From contig DCXL01000004.1 in NCBI GenBank assembly GCA_002328415.1, positions 417,976 to 481,975 of the forward strand: a DNA stretch of 64,000 bases, in the 5' to 3' direction. The stretch is from Micavibrio sp. UBA2137. Its GTDB lineage: Bacteria; Pseudomonadota; Alphaproteobacteria; Micavibrionales; Micavibrionaceae. The first letter of the stretch is position 1, and every line of letters starts with the position of its first letter. The notes beneath the pieces are model-generated. The model was not told the origin of the DNA, did no database searches, and saw only the letters and a list, made by a program, of their open reading frames with translations. This document shows positions 45,472 through 55,373 of the stretch, piece by piece. Both the position numbers and the translations under genes were made by a program.

Positions 45472-46482
45472 ATGGCCGCCACAAATCAAGCAGATTTACC
45501 CTATCGCATGCGCCGTCTGCGCAAAACACCCGCTTTACGTGACCTTGTGCGCGAAACACACTTAAGTGTAAAGGACTTGATTTATCCAATTTTCACAGAG
45601 GAAAATCTAGACGAGCGCGTTGAAATTTCTTCTATGCCAGGCGTTTACCGCGAGACAGAGAAATCACTTGCAACACGTGTGAAAGAAGCCGCTGACTTGG
45701 GTATTCCCGCTGTAATCCTGTTTGGCGTGTCACATCACAAGGATGAAAATGGCTCAGATAGCTTTAAGGCAACAGGTCTTTTTGCACGCATGATTAAAAT
45801 TGCCAAAGAAGCCGCGCCGGACATCAGCGTGATTGCCGATGTATGCTTTTGTGAATACACAGATCACGGCCATTGTGGGCCGATTGCTGAGGATGGTGAT
45901 GTTGATAATGATGCAACACTTATCAATATTGGCAAGCAGGCCGTAAATGCGGCCAAGGCTGGTGCGGATATTATTGCCCCTTCTGGCATGATGGATGGCA
46001 CGGTTGCCGCCATTCGTGCGGCGCTGGATGAGGCAGGTTTTACAGAAATTCCCATTATGGCCTATGCCGCCAAATTTGCGTCCACCTATTATGGCCCTTT
46101 CCGTGATGCGGCGGGTTGTGCGCTTGGAAAGTACGATCATGTGGCCAAGGATCGTAAAACCTACCAAATGGATCCAGCTAATGCGCGCGAAGCCCTGCGC
46201 GAGGTCGAATTGGATATCGCCGAGGGCGCCGATATGGTTATGGTGAAACCGGGTCTTGCCTATCTTGATATTCTGGCCAAAACAAAGGATAGCTTTAGTC
46301 TGCCAACATTTTCTTATCATGTGAGCGGTGAATACGCGATGTTGAAGGCCGCTGCTGAAAAAGGCTGGTTGGAGTATGAAGCCGTTATGATGGAAACACT
46401 CCTTTCGTTCAAAAGAGCGGGGGCAGATGGCATTTTAACCTATACAGCCCTTGACGCGGCGCGCATCCTGCGTAATGGATAA
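45472..46482 (+). CDS. hemB: Delta-aminolevulinic acid dehydratase (porphobilinogen synthase)
   Basis: Second common step of heme synthesis. The 336-residue barrel has the Schiff-base lysines in [17 protein letters not shown] and [23 protein letters not shown] carries the three Cys of the zinc-type active site rather than the Asp-rich magnesium type found in many alphaproteobacteria. AAAGGATGG precedes the ATG. valS follows at 40 bp. Confidence 0.95.
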   Translation: MAATNQADLPYRMRRLRKTPALRDLVRETHLSVKDLIYPIFTEENLDERVEISSMPGVYRETEKSLATRVKEAADLGIPAVILFGVSHHKDENGSDSFKATGLFARMIKIAKEAAPDISVIADVCFCEYTDHGHCGPIAEDGDVDNDATLINIGKQAVNAAKAGADIIAPSGMMDGTVAAIRAALDEAGFTEIPIMAYAAKFASTYYGPFRDAAGCALGKYDHVAKDRKTYQMDPANAREALREVELDIAEGADMVMVKPGLAYLDILAKTKDSFSLPTFSYHVSGEYAMLKAAAEKGWLEYEAVMMETLLSFKRAGADGILTYTALDAARILRNG

Positions 46483-46522
46483 GACAAACAAAAAAGCAAT
46501 TTAACGACAAAGACTAGAATTT

Positions 46523-49027
46523 ATGAAATTTCCTGAATTAGACAGCGCAATCGACCTTTCCGAAATGGAAGCTAAATGCCAGAAACAGTGGGAAGACACT
46601 GGCATCTATAATTATGACGAAAATTCCGAGAAGCCCCTCTTCTCTGTTGATACGCCCCCACCTTATGTCTCTGCCGCGCATTTGCATGCAGGTCATGCCA
46701 TGTCTTACACACAGGCTGAAATTCTTATCCGTTATAAGCGCATGCAGGGCTTCAATATTTTCTACCCAATGGGCTTTGATGATAACGGCCTGCCGACAGA
46801 ACGCTATGTCGAGCAAAAATATAAAATCAATAAAAAGAAAACTACCCGCTCTGAATTCCGCGAGCTTTGCATCAAGGAAACCAAAGAAGGCGGTAAAACA
46901 TATGAGAAGCTCTGGCGCTCTCTGGGCTTGTCCGTTGACTGGGATTTGCGCTACTCCACCATTGATGAACACTCACGCAAAACCGCGCAAAAATCCTTTA
47001 TCGACCTTTACAACAAAGGCCTTCTCTACCGCGCGAATGAGCCTGTGCTCTGGGATACACATTTTGAAACGGCCCTCGCGCAAGCTGACTGTGAAACCAT
47101 TGCCCGTAAAGGGAAAATGTATGACATTGCCTTTTCAGACCCAGATAGCAACCCGCTCGTAATTTCAACAACACGCCCAGAACTCATTCCTGGCTGTGTT
47201 GGACTTTTCTTTAACCCAGATGATGAACGCTACCAGCACTTGAAAGGTACGAAAGCCACGGTGCCGCTTTTTGATTTGGAAGTGCCTATTCTCACCTCCG
47301 AGGATGTTGATAAGGAATTTGGAACAGGTTTGATGATGTGCTGTACCTTTGGGGATGGCGAAGACGTCAAGAAATGGAAAGAAAACAAGCTTGAAACTCG
47401 CATTGTCATTACACCAGATGGCAAGATGAATGAAAATGCTGGGCGCTTTGAAGGCATGCAAATCGTTGAGGCACGCAAGCATATTGTCACCGACCTGCAG
47501 GAACAAAACTTTATCACTGGTGAGAAAAACGTCGATCAGAACGTAACTGTGGGTGAGCGTTCCGAGGTCCCTGTTGAATTTGTGATGGAACCGCAATGGT
47601 TTATCAATCTGCTCGATCACAAGGAAGCCTTCCTTAAGCGCGCACAAGAATTGAACTGGTTTCCAGAACATATGAAGGTGCGCTTGGAGCATTGGGTTGA
47701 AGGTTTGAAATATGACTGGAATATTTCGCGTCAGCGCTTTTACGGCGTTCCCTTCCCTCTGTGGTATGTCGAAGAAACAGGAGAGGTCATTGTGGCTGAT
47801 GAAAGCGACCTGCCTGTTGACCCGCTTGAAAACACGCCACCTAAATGGGCACAGGAAAAATATGCAGGCATGACAATTGTGCCTGAAAGCGACGTCATGG
47901 AAACATGGATGACCTCCTCTGTCACCCCGCTTATCAATTCCAACTGGGCGGAAACGCCAGGGCGCCGCGGCGGTAAAGATATTTACCCCATGAGCCTGCG
48001 CGTTCAAGCCTTTGAAATTATTCGTACATGGCTCTTCTACACTCTTGCAAAATCACATTTCCACACAGACTCTCTTCCGTGGGAAAACGTCATGATTTCC
48101 GGTTGGGGTCTAAACGAACAAGGTAAGAAAATCTCTAAACGTGATTTAGAAAAATTCACTGATGAAACGGGCTATAACCGCTACGACCCAGATTCTCTGA
48201 TTAAGAAATTTGGTGCTGATGGCCTGCGTTACTGGGCGGCCAATTCCCAACTAGGGCGTGACTTGCGCTTTCATGAACGTGACGTAAAGGACGGTCGTAA
48301 AGTCGTTGTCAAACTCTGGAATGTGGCACGTCTGGCTTTCATGTATATGGATGAATTTGACCTACAAACTGAAACCGTGCCGTTAAACGAACGTCCTGTT
48401 GAGGATCAATGGCTCATGGCTGAAATGTCAAAACTAACAAAGCGCATGACAGAGTCCTTTGAAAAATATGATTATGCCACTGCCAAAGAGGCTTTGCATA
48501 AATTCTTCTGGATTTCTTATTGTGATGATTATCTGGAGCTTGTGAAAACACGCTTCTGGGAAAACACAGCATGGGACGAAAAGGATACGCTTTCGGCCAA
48601 ATCCACATTGTTTGAATCACTACGCATCTTGATTGGTCTTTTTGCACCTTATCTGCCTCATATCACAGAGGAGATTTATAATGCAGCCAACAAGTTTGGA
48701 GAGGAATATACATCCCTTCATGTGACACCGTGGCCAGAGGCACAAGAAACCAATTTCACGCGTGAAGAGGACATGAATGTCATTCTCAAAACGCTTTATG
48801 CCGTGCGCAAACTCCGTACAGAACGCAAGATTGGTCAGGGCGCACGCCTTGAACAGCTTGTGATGCAGGTAGCTAACGGGGATGATTTAAAAGCCACTGT
48901 TGAGAAACTTGATGTATCACTCTTAGGGGCCGCCCGTGCAGAAAGCCTGACCTTTGGTGATGGTGCCTTTGAAACAGGCATTGACGGGTTGTCTATAGAC
49001 ATCATTCCTTCTGAAAATGTTTCCTAA
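46523..49027 (+). CDS. valS: Valyl-tRNA synthetase, short (type 2-like) form
   Basis: Charges tRNA-Val. The 834-residue class I synthetase has PPPYVSAAHLHAGHAMSYTQAE at the HIGH position (HAGH), GFDDNGLPTERYVEQ, an editing domain with STTRPELIPGC and GTGLMMCCTFGD, and KKISKRD at the KMSKS position. Length and the DDNGLPTER motif match the compact ValRS group seen in Rickettsia and archaea, not the ~950-residue E. coli type. The anticodon-binding domain is present; the long C-terminal coiled coil is short or absent. Confidence 0.94.
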   Translation: MKFPELDSAIDLSEMEAKCQKQWEDTGIYNYDENSEKPLFSVDTPPPYVSAAHLHAGHAMSYTQAEILIRYKRMQGFNIFYPMGFDDNGLPTERYVEQKYKINKKKTTRSEFRELCIKETKEGGKTYEKLWRSLGLSVDWDLRYSTIDEHSRKTAQKSFIDLYNKGLLYRANEPVLWDTHFETALAQADCETIARKGKMYDIAFSDPDSNPLVISTTRPELIPGCVGLFFNPDDERYQHLKGTKATVPLFDLEVPILTSEDVDKEFGTGLMMCCTFGDGEDVKKWKENKLETRIVITPDGKMNENAGRFEGMQIVEARKHIVTDLQEQNFITGEKNVDQNVTVGERSEVPVEFVMEPQWFINLLDHKEAFLKRAQELNWFPEHMKVRLEHWVEGLKYDWNISRQRFYGVPFPLWYVEETGEVIVADESDLPVDPLENTPPKWAQEKYAGMTIVPESDVMETWMTSSVTPLINSNWAETPGRRGGKDIYPMSLRVQAFEIIRTWLFYTLAKSHFHTDSLPWENVMISGWGLNEQGKKISKRDLEKFTDETGYNRYDPDSLIKKFGADGLRYWAANSQLGRDLRFHERDVKDGRKVVVKLWNVARLAFMYMDEFDLQTETVPLNERPVEDQWLMAEMSKLTKRMTESFEKYDYATAKEALHKFFWISYCDDYLELVKTRFWENTAWDEKDTLSAKSTLFESLRILIGLFAPYLPHITEEIYNAANKFGEEYTSLHVTPWPEAQETNFTREEDMNVILKTLYAVRKLRTERKIGQGARLEQLVMQVANGDDLKATVEKLDVSLLGAARAESLTFGDGAFETGIDGLSIDIIPSENVS

Positions 49028-49066
49028 TTATTAAGATTCTTCTCATATAGTTAATATGGGTGTGAA

Positions 49067-49095
49067 GGCGCGCGCGGGGCTTGCCCCGACGTGCC
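49067..49095. repeat. GC-rich hairpin between valS and motA
   Basis: CGGGGC and GCCCCG form a perfect 6-bp stem with a 2-base loop; outer bases GGCGCG pair with CGTGCC (one G-T). It is far more GC-rich than its surroundings and lacks a T tract. It lies in the 182-bp gap between valS and the chosen motA start. Confidence 0.45.
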
Positions 49096-49209
49096 ATACA
49101 AAGTACACTATTAGTGTCAGAGGCTTTTCTTATCCTCACCCGCATTTTTTTACTGCGTCTTAAAGCCTGTTTTCAGGATGAATACACTACTAATATAGGC
49201 ACTACATAT

Positions 49210-50100
49210 ATGAAGTTTATTGGCTTTTTACTCGTTTTCGTTTTCACATTTGGCGGTCTACTTATCGCCATGGGGTTTGATTTTCATCATTTCGCAGGAT
49301 TGATGACAGTTATCCTTATCGCTATGCCTGGTGAATTTATGATTATCTTTGGCGTGGCCTGTGCGGCCTTTATCATTGCCAACAGCACAGATGATATCAA
49401 ACATACGCTGAAATACATGAAGGCGATTAAACAGCCCAATGCCCACAGTAAAGAAGATTATATGGATTTGCTTGGTCTGCTTTACTCAATCTTTAAATTG
49501 GCCCGCACAAAGGGTTGGTTGGCCGTTGAACAGCATATCGAGAACCCAAATGAAAGTGCGCTGTTCCAGAACTTCCCACGCTTCCTGAAAAACAAGGCAG
49601 CGGTTACTTTTATCTGTGACTATCTCCGCATTATCTCTCTTGGGAATGATAATCCGCACGAGATTGAAGCCCTGATGGACGAAGAAATTGATACCATTGA
49701 AGCTCATGAAACACATCCTGGTCATTCTGTTCAGACAATGGCTGATGGTATCCCTGCTCTTGGTATTGTGGCCGCAGTTTTGGGTGTTATTAAGACAATG
49801 GCCTCTATCACCGAACCACCTGAAATTTTGGGTAAGATGATTGGTTCTGCCCTTGTTGGGACATTCCTTGGTGTGTGGTTGGCTTACGGATTTGTTGGCC
49901 CTATTGCGGGTGCCATGACAAACCGCGCTCATACCGAAATCATGTATTACAGATGTATCAAGGTTGGCATCTTGTCATTCTTACAAGGCGCTGCTCCTCA
50001 GGTTGCGATTGAATTTGCCCGTAAGTTTTTGGCACACGAAGTTCAACCGAGCTTCCTTGAGTTGGAAGAATACGTCAACGAGCTTCCTAATCCTGCCTAA
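49210..50100 (+). CDS. motA: Flagellar motor stator protein MotA
   Basis: About 296 residues from ATG 49210 (MKFIGFLLVFVFTFGGLLIAMG); the frame is open to 49081, but the membrane segments start here. The protein has four membrane helices, a large cytoplasmic loop (the Arg/Glu region that contacts FliG), and the ADGIPALGIVAAVLGVIKTM motif with the Pro important for proton flow. It pairs with motB 18 bp downstream. Proton-type is expected by family. Confidence 0.94.
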   Translation: MKFIGFLLVFVFTFGGLLIAMGFDFHHFAGLMTVILIAMPGEFMIIFGVACAAFIIANSTDDIKHTLKYMKAIKQPNAHSKEDYMDLLGLLYSIFKLARTKGWLAVEQHIENPNESALFQNFPRFLKNKAAVTFICDYLRIISLGNDNPHEIEALMDEEIDTIEAHETHPGHSVQTMADGIPALGIVAAVLGVIKTMASITEPPEILGKMIGSALVGTFLGVWLAYGFVGPIAGAMTNRAHTEIMYYRCIKVGILSFLQGAAPQVAIEFARKFLAHEVQPSFLELEEYVNELPNPA

Positions 50101-50118
50101 TAGTCGAGCGAGAGATTT

Positions 50119-51114
50119 GTGACGAACAAAAAGCAACAGGAAGAAAATGCTAAACAACCCTTAATCGTTAAAAAGATTAAGAAGGGTGATGGTGGCCACC
50201 ATGGTGGTGCTTGGAAAGTGGCCTATGCCGACTTCGTGACGGCAATGATGGCCTTCTTCTTGCTGCTCTGGCTCTTGGCGGCCACAACAGACGCACAGAA
50301 AGAAGGTATTTCCAGCTATTTCGACCCCACTGCCCCTAAAGTATCACAAAGCGTAAGTGGTGCTGGTGGCGTGCTAGGTGGTATAGCCATTACCAAGGAT
50401 GGTGAAATGATCCGTGACGCGGAGCAAGAAACCCCAACAGACTTTGCACCTATCTTTAAAGATCCAGAGGAGTTGCAAAAACGTCAAGAAGTCTTGTCTG
50501 ATGTGAGCGAGGCAACCGACAGCGCCCTTAAAAGAGAACAAAAACGTCGTGAAGAGCAACAATTCGAGCAACTGAAAAAACGCCTTGAACAAGCGATCAA
50601 TAGCGAACCTGACTTGAAAAAGCTGGTTAAGAATCTCAAGATTGATATCACCGACGAAGGCTTGCGTATTCAGATTGTTGACCAACAGGGTGAACCCATG
50701 TTCCCAACTGGAAGTTCGAACATGTTTGATAAAACGGCCAAGCTTATGGCGCTTGTTGCAAAAACGATTGAGGACATTCCAAACAGTATCTCCATTCGTG
50801 GACACACCGATGGACGCCCCTATCGTGGCTCTGGTGACTATTCAAACTGGGAACTGTCTGCTGACCGTGCCAATGCCTCGCGCCGCGTGCTTCTTGATGA
50901 AGGCTATCCAGCTAACAAAATTGCCAACGTTGTTGGTAAGGCTGATACAGACCACTTCATTAAGGATAATCCACTCGATCCACAGAACAGACGTATCTCA
51001 ATTATTTTGCTACGTGAAAGCGCCTCTAATGATGGCGTAGGTGTAAACTCCAATAACAAGGCCGATGCGCCACGTACATATGAGCGCTCTCGTGGAAATA
51101 TTCAATTTCCATAA
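50119..51114 (+). CDS. motB: Flagellar motor stator protein MotB
   Basis: A 331-residue protein starting with GTG (50119). The short cytoplasmic start and single membrane segment contain the proton-carrying Asp38 in YADFVTAMMAFFLLLW. A plug region and an OmpA-like peptidoglycan-binding domain (residues ~195-305, SIRGHTDGRPY and NRRISIIL) follow. A Lys/Glu/Arg-rich linker lies in the middle. With MotA it forms the stator. Confidence 0.94.
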   Translation: MTNKKQQEENAKQPLIVKKIKKGDGGHHGGAWKVAYADFVTAMMAFFLLLWLLAATTDAQKEGISSYFDPTAPKVSQSVSGAGGVLGGIAITKDGEMIRDAEQETPTDFAPIFKDPEELQKRQEVLSDVSEATDSALKREQKRREEQQFEQLKKRLEQAINSEPDLKKLVKNLKIDITDEGLRIQIVDQQGEPMFPTGSSNMFDKTAKLMALVAKTIEDIPNSISIRGHTDGRPYRGSGDYSNWELSADRANASRRVLLDEGYPANKIANVVGKADTDHFIKDNPLDPQNRRISIILLRESASNDGVGVNSNNKADAPRTYERSRGNIQFP

Positions 51115-51117
51115 GCA

Positions 51118-51146
51118 TTGACTTTCATATTCAAAAACGCTAATAG
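51118..51146 (+). promoter_or_regulatory. Sigma-70-like promoter of bpt, possibly leaderless
   Basis: TTGACT (51118-51123), 17-bp spacer and TAATAG (51141-51146). A start seven bases after the -10 falls on the A of the bpt ATG (51153). No ribosome-binding sequence precedes that ATG, consistent with a leaderless mRNA. Confidence 0.45.
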
Positions 51147-51152
51147 TACCTT

Positions 51153-51962
51153 ATGGTACTGCGTAACTTTAAGCCTATAGATTATAACCAAGGAGCCTGT
51201 CCTTATGGCGAGAATGCTGTCGCCAAACTTACTGTGCTTTATAATCGTGGAAGCCACCAACACAGATATGACCCCGAGCTAGATAGAGCCACACGCTTTC
51301 AGCTGATGCGCGAACATGGCTTTTACCAAATTGAAGGACGCGCCATTATCCCCACGTGTGCCTCCTGTCATAAATGTGTTCCTCTTCGCATTAACGGCGA
51401 GAAAGCAATTCCAAGCACATCACGTCAAAATCGACATTTAAAACAAATGCAACGCTTCTCTTACGACCTTATTGAAAGCGGACGGGAAACACATGAACAT
51501 TTTGCCTTATTTTCAAGTTACATGCGTCAAAGACATGCTGGCTCAGAAATGAATGACATCTCACGTGAAGATTTCATGCGTAAATCAAAAGTTAGAACGC
51601 ATGCCTTAGAAGTGCGCGACATGGAAAATGATAACGCATTGGTTGCTTATGCATGGGTCGATATGCACGGCAATGAAGCGAGCTTCGATTATCTTTGTTA
51701 TGATGTTGATATCAGCAAAAAAGAAGGTCTAGGTACCTTTTCGTGGTATGCCCTTATTGATGTGTGTCAGCGCCATGATATTGAATACATGTACGATGGG
51801 ATCTGGGTCGAGGGTAGTCCACAGATGGATTACAAAAAGAAATTTCCAGGACAGGAAACACTCGTAGAAGGTAAATGGGTCGATTTTGACCCTGATATAC
51901 ATATTGAGCGTTGCGATGCAGAAGATATTCTCGACCGTTTACTTGAAAATGGGTTGGAGTAA
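51153..51962 (+). CDS. bpt: Aspartate/glutamate leucyltransferase (Bpt), copy 1
   Basis: Adds leucine to N-terminal Asp or Glu of proteins, marking them for the N-end-rule protease. The 269 residues carry the family Cys cluster CASCHKCVPLRI, the REHGF motif and the GNAT-like C-domain with AYAWVDMHGNEASFDYLCYD and YMYDGIWVEGSPQMDYKKKF. It is complete and lies directly upstream of a damaged paralogue in the same frame. Confidence 0.9.
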   Translation: MVLRNFKPIDYNQGACPYGENAVAKLTVLYNRGSHQHRYDPELDRATRFQLMREHGFYQIEGRAIIPTCASCHKCVPLRINGEKAIPSTSRQNRHLKQMQRFSYDLIESGRETHEHFALFSSYMRQRHAGSEMNDISREDFMRKSKVRTHALEVRDMENDNALVAYAWVDMHGNEASFDYLCYDVDISKKEGLGTFSWYALIDVCQRHDIEYMYDGIWVEGSPQMDYKKKFPGQETLVEGKWVDFDPDIHIERCDAEDILDRLLENGLE

Positions 51963-51971
51963 GTTTGTATC

Positions 51972-52787
51972 ATGCGCGGAGCCACTTTTTCATTTATATC
52001 GTTACCCGAACATCCCTGTTCCTATCGCGAGGGACAGAGTAGTCGTATGACATTGCTTTTCAACAGAAATCAAAAAGGTGAATCAAAACTAATAGATAGA
52101 GAAACCAACTTTCACTTGATGCGCGAACACGGCTTCTTTCATAACCAAAATATGCCCTTCCTTTTTACTTGTAAGGATTGTAATAGCTGCGTGCCTTTGC
52201 GTATAAACACGGAGCGCATAAAACCAAGTAAATCAAGGGAGAAGCGTCAAAACAAATTTTTAGATCGTTTTGAGCCTCACTTTATTACACCAGAGGATGT
52301 CACCGACGAGCATTTCAGACTTTTTGCAAATTATCTTGTTGACCGTCACCCAAAGTCAGGTATGAACGAAATGTCTCGTGAACAATTTCTAGACGAAGCT
52401 TTTAAATTTTCACATGGGTTTGAAATGCGGGATACCGAAAACGCTGATAAGCCTGTTAGTTAAGCTTGGATTGACATCCTCGGCAATGAAGCTAATGGTG
52501 GGTATATGGTTTATGATACGTCGCCTGATGCTGAAGAAAGTCTTGGCACGAAAACGCTTCACGCCATGATAGATGAACTTAAAGAAAAAGGCGTTCAATT
52601 CATCTATTGTGGTGCATGGATTAAGGATAATCCGAAAATGGGTTATAAAGAAAATCTTCCCGGTCTAGAAACATTTATATCAGGTGGGTGGGTTAGATTT
52701 GATCCTGAACTGCATACACAGCGCACAGATACCCTCGATATTCTATCCGAATTGACAGACAAAGAACTGGATATGAAGTTCGATTAA
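51972..52787 (+). pseudogene. Second Bpt paralogue, interrupted by TAA
   Basis: The first part (163 residues, 51972-52463) has HPCSYREGQSSRM, LMREHGFF and the Cys cluster CKDCNSCVPLRI. The second part continues in the same frame after the stop, with AWIDILGNEANGGYMVYDTS, GAWIKDNPKMGYKENLPGLE and the end. The TAA (52461-52463) replaces the Tyr of VAYAWVD in copy 1, and nothing else is lost. It starts 9 bp after copy 1 in the same frame. It may be a recent pseudogene, a sequencing error or two partial proteins. Confidence 0.8.
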
Positions 52788-52788
52788 A

Positions 52789-53070
52789 TTAAAGTCCCAA
52801 TTCTTTCTTCAGGAAACTCCACACTTTCTTGCGCATATTACGGTCTGGGTGGCAGCCCCGCTCTTTCCAATACGCATACTGATCTGGTGTAATCCCAAAT
52901 TGTTCGCACGCCTTCTCGGATGTTAAAAACCCATTATTTTCCGCACCTTGTACGATTTGCCAAAAAGAGTCACGCGCCTCAACACTGTTCCAGTTTGGGG
53001 CAATCCACGGTTTATAGTTTCGAACAGACATTCGAAAAGCTACCAAGGCTTTATGTTTAAGATCATCCAT
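52789..53070 (-). CDS. Small protein, unknown
   Basis: A 93-residue basic protein with several aromatic residues (NYKPWIAPNWNSV, ARDSFW) and a segment LTSEKACEQFGITPDQYAYWKERG that resembles a helix-turn-helix or DNA-binding helical pair. The C-terminal helix is KKVWSFLKKELGL. It follows parC (34 bp) on the minus strand and abuts the bpt pseudogene. No family recognised. Confidence 0.6.
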   Translation of the reverse strand: MDDLKHKALVAFRMSVRNYKPWIAPNWNSVEARDSFWQIVQGAENNGFLTSEKACEQFGITPDQYAYWKERGCHPDRNMRKKVWSFLKKELGL

Positions 53071-53103
53071 GAATATGGAAACTAGAAGACTTAAGACTCA
53101 AAA

Positions 53104-55347
53104 TCAATCAAATTTATTATCCCGTGGGAAACCATTGGGTGGCATGCGCCCTGTTTGCGCGCGTTTACCAATCCAAGGCGTTAAATCCTCAACCGTTGTT
53201 TCACCGCTTGCGTATTTGTAGGACAGTCCCTCTGCGCTTGAAAAGGCCTTGGCATCACTAATGCCACCATCCTTGTATTTCTGAAGGATTACGCCCTTAC
53301 CACGCGACATTTCAGGTACTTCTTCCAATGGGAAGGCTAGCATTTTTCTGTTCTCACCAATGGTGGCCAGCATGTCTGACCCATCAGGCATCGGCACGCA
53401 AAGCGCCGCTCTCACCTTGCCAGAAACATTCAATATTTGTTTTCCTGTGCGTGTTTGTGCCAACAAATCATCTGACTTGACGATAAAGCCGCGCCCATCG
53501 CTTGCGATGATAAGGCGCTTATTGCCTTCTCGATAGATAAACATATCAACCAGCTCAGCCTCATTCGGTAAATCAACCATCAAACGCACTGGCTCTCCAT
53601 ATCCGCGCCCTGGTGGCAATTTATCACCGTTCAAAGTGTAAAAACGTCCGTTTGAGGCAAAGAGCAATATCTTGTCAGTCGTCTGAATTTCAAGAATGAA
53701 TTTTTCCTTGTCTCCATCCTTGTATTTTATGTCCTCGGCCGTGACATTGTGTCCCTTCATCGCCTTAATCCAACCTTGCGCAGAACAGACAACTGTCACT
53801 GGTTCTTTCTCAATCAGCGCCTCATCCAGATCAATATCAATATCCTCTGGCTCGCTTCCGATTTCTGTGCGGCGTTTTCCAAGCTCTGTTTCTGGACCGT
53901 ATTCATCTGCCATGATTTTGATTTGTTTCTTAATGACCGTCCATTGACGCTGTGTCGAGGCAATCAGCTTTTCCAACTCATCGCGCTCCTGCACCAAGGC
54001 ATCATGCTCTGTGCGGATCTCCATCTCTTCGAGTTTACGCAAGGAGCGCAAGCGCATGTTCAGAATGGCCTCGGCCTGCACCTCGGTTAGCTTGAACGTC
54101 TCCATAAGGGCTATTTTCGGCTCATCTTCCTCACGGACAATACGAATGACCTCATCAATATTGAGGTAAACAACCAGATAGCCTTCCAAAATTTCAATAC
54201 GGTGGAGAACCTGCCCTAATCTGTGACGTGATTGACGCACAAGCACTTCTTTGCGGTGTTCAAGCCATGCTTGAAGCACTTCACGCAACGTCATGACCTT
54301 TGGCACAAGCCCATTATCAAGCACGTTCATGTTCATGGAAAAACGGTTTTCCAAATCTGTGTCACGGAAAAGAGCCGCCATCAAAATTTCTGGGTCGACA
54401 TTTCTGTTTTTGGGAACAAGCACAAGGCGTATATCTTCCGTACTTTCATCCTGCACATCATCCAGCAAGGGAAGCTTACGGTTAATGACAAGGTCGGCGA
54501 TCTTCTCTATCAGTTTTGACTTTTGCACCTGATAGGGGATTTCGCTCACAATAATCTGGTACTGCCCCTGCCCTAAATCTTCACGTTCCCATTTGGCACG
54601 CACACGGAAAGAGCCCTTACCTGTTTCATAGGAATGGGCAATGCTTTCAGGGGACTCAATCAAGATACCGCCTGTTGGAAAATCTGGTCCTTTTACAATC
54701 TTGGCAATATCGGCATCAGTAGCATCCTTGTTGTCCAACATGTAAAGCATAGCCTCAGCTAGTTCATGCACATTATGCGGTGGGATATTTGTGGCCATCC
54801 CCACGGCAATCCCTGTTGCGCCATTGGCCAGGATATTGGGGAAGTTGCCAGGAAGAACAATCGGCTCTTGCGTATCACCATCATATGTCTCGCGGAAATC
54901 AATGGAGTCCTGCTCAATCCCCTCAAGCAGACGCAAGGCCGTCTCAGTCAGTTTGGCCTCTGTGTAACGCATGGCAGCGGCGTTATCACCATCAATATTC
55001 CCGAAATTCCCCTGCCCGTTTACAAGCGGGTAACGCACGGCAAAGTCCTGTGCCAAGCGCACAAGCGCATCATAGACCGACTGGTCACCATGGGGGTGGA
55101 ACTTACCAATCACGTCACCCACAACACGGGCTGATTTTTTTGGGCTTTGATTAGGGTTCAACTTCAACTGATACATCGCATAAAGCAAACGGCGATGCAC
55201 AGGCTTTAACCCATCACGTACATCAGGCAACGAACGGCTCATAATGGTGGAGAGCGCATAAGAAAGATAGCGATCCGACAAAGCCTCACTGAATGGAACG
55301 TCCATCACAACGTCTTCAGGGGGTGTCGGTGCAGAATTTTGAGCCAT
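53104..55347 (-). CDS. parC: DNA topoisomerase IV subunit A
   Basis: DNA-cleaving subunit of topoisomerase IV; the partner of ParE at 8906. The 747 residues have [29 protein letters not shown], the active-site Tyr in [12 protein letters not shown], and [15 protein letters not shown]. The C-terminal region is a shortened set of beta-pinwheel blades, as is normal for Par[18 protein letters not shown] is the quinolone-determining region; its residues look ordinary. Confidence 0.96.
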   Translation of the reverse strand: MAQNSAPTPPEDVVMDVPFSEALSDRYLSYALSTIMSRSLPDVRDGLKPVHRRLLYAMYQLKLNPNQSPKKSARVVGDVIGKFHPHGDQSVYDALVRLAQDFAVRYPLVNGQGNFGNIDGDNAAAMRYTEAKLTETALRLLEGIEQDSIDFRETYDGDTQEPIVLPGNFPNILANGATGIAVGMATNIPPHNVHELAEAMLYMLDNKDATDADIAKIVKGPDFPTGGILIESPESIAHSYETGKGSFRVRAKWEREDLGQGQYQIIVSEIPYQVQKSKLIEKIADLVINRKLPLLDDVQDESTEDIRLVLVPKNRNVDPEILMAALFRDTDLENRFSMNMNVLDNGLVPKVMTLREVLQAWLEHRKEVLVRQSRHRLGQVLHRIEILEGYLVVYLNIDEVIRIVREEDEPKIALMETFKLTEVQAEAILNMRLRSLRKLEEMEIRTEHDALVQERDELEKLIASTQRQWTVIKKQIKIMADEYGPETELGKRRTEIGSEPEDIDIDLDEALIEKEPVTVVCSAQGWIKAMKGHNVTAEDIKYKDGDKEKFILEIQTTDKILLFASNGRFYTLNGDKLPPGRGYGEPVRLMVDLPNEAELVDMFIYREGNKRLIIASDGRGFIVKSDDLLAQTRTGKQILNVSGKVRAALCVPMPDGSDMLATIGENRKMLAFPLEEVPEMSRGKGVILQKYKDGGISDAKAFSSAEGLSYKYASGETTVEDLTPWIGKRAQTGRMPPNGFPRDNKFD

Positions 55348-55373
55348 AGTGAAATTTCAGTTTAGGAATTTTG

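Noticed and set aside
45754..46320. 188-codon open frame antisense to hemB
   Set aside because: It lies inside hemB on the other strand with no ribosome site or recognisable domain.
47165..48007. 280-codon open frame on the strand opposite valS
   Set aside because: It lies wholly antisense to a gene with intact motifs, and its protein has no signature; it is a by-product of valS codon use.
49081..49209. 43-residue N-terminal extension of MotA
   Set aside because: MotA begins with its first membrane helix at ATG 49210; the extension overlaps a GC-rich hairpin and lacks a ribosome site.
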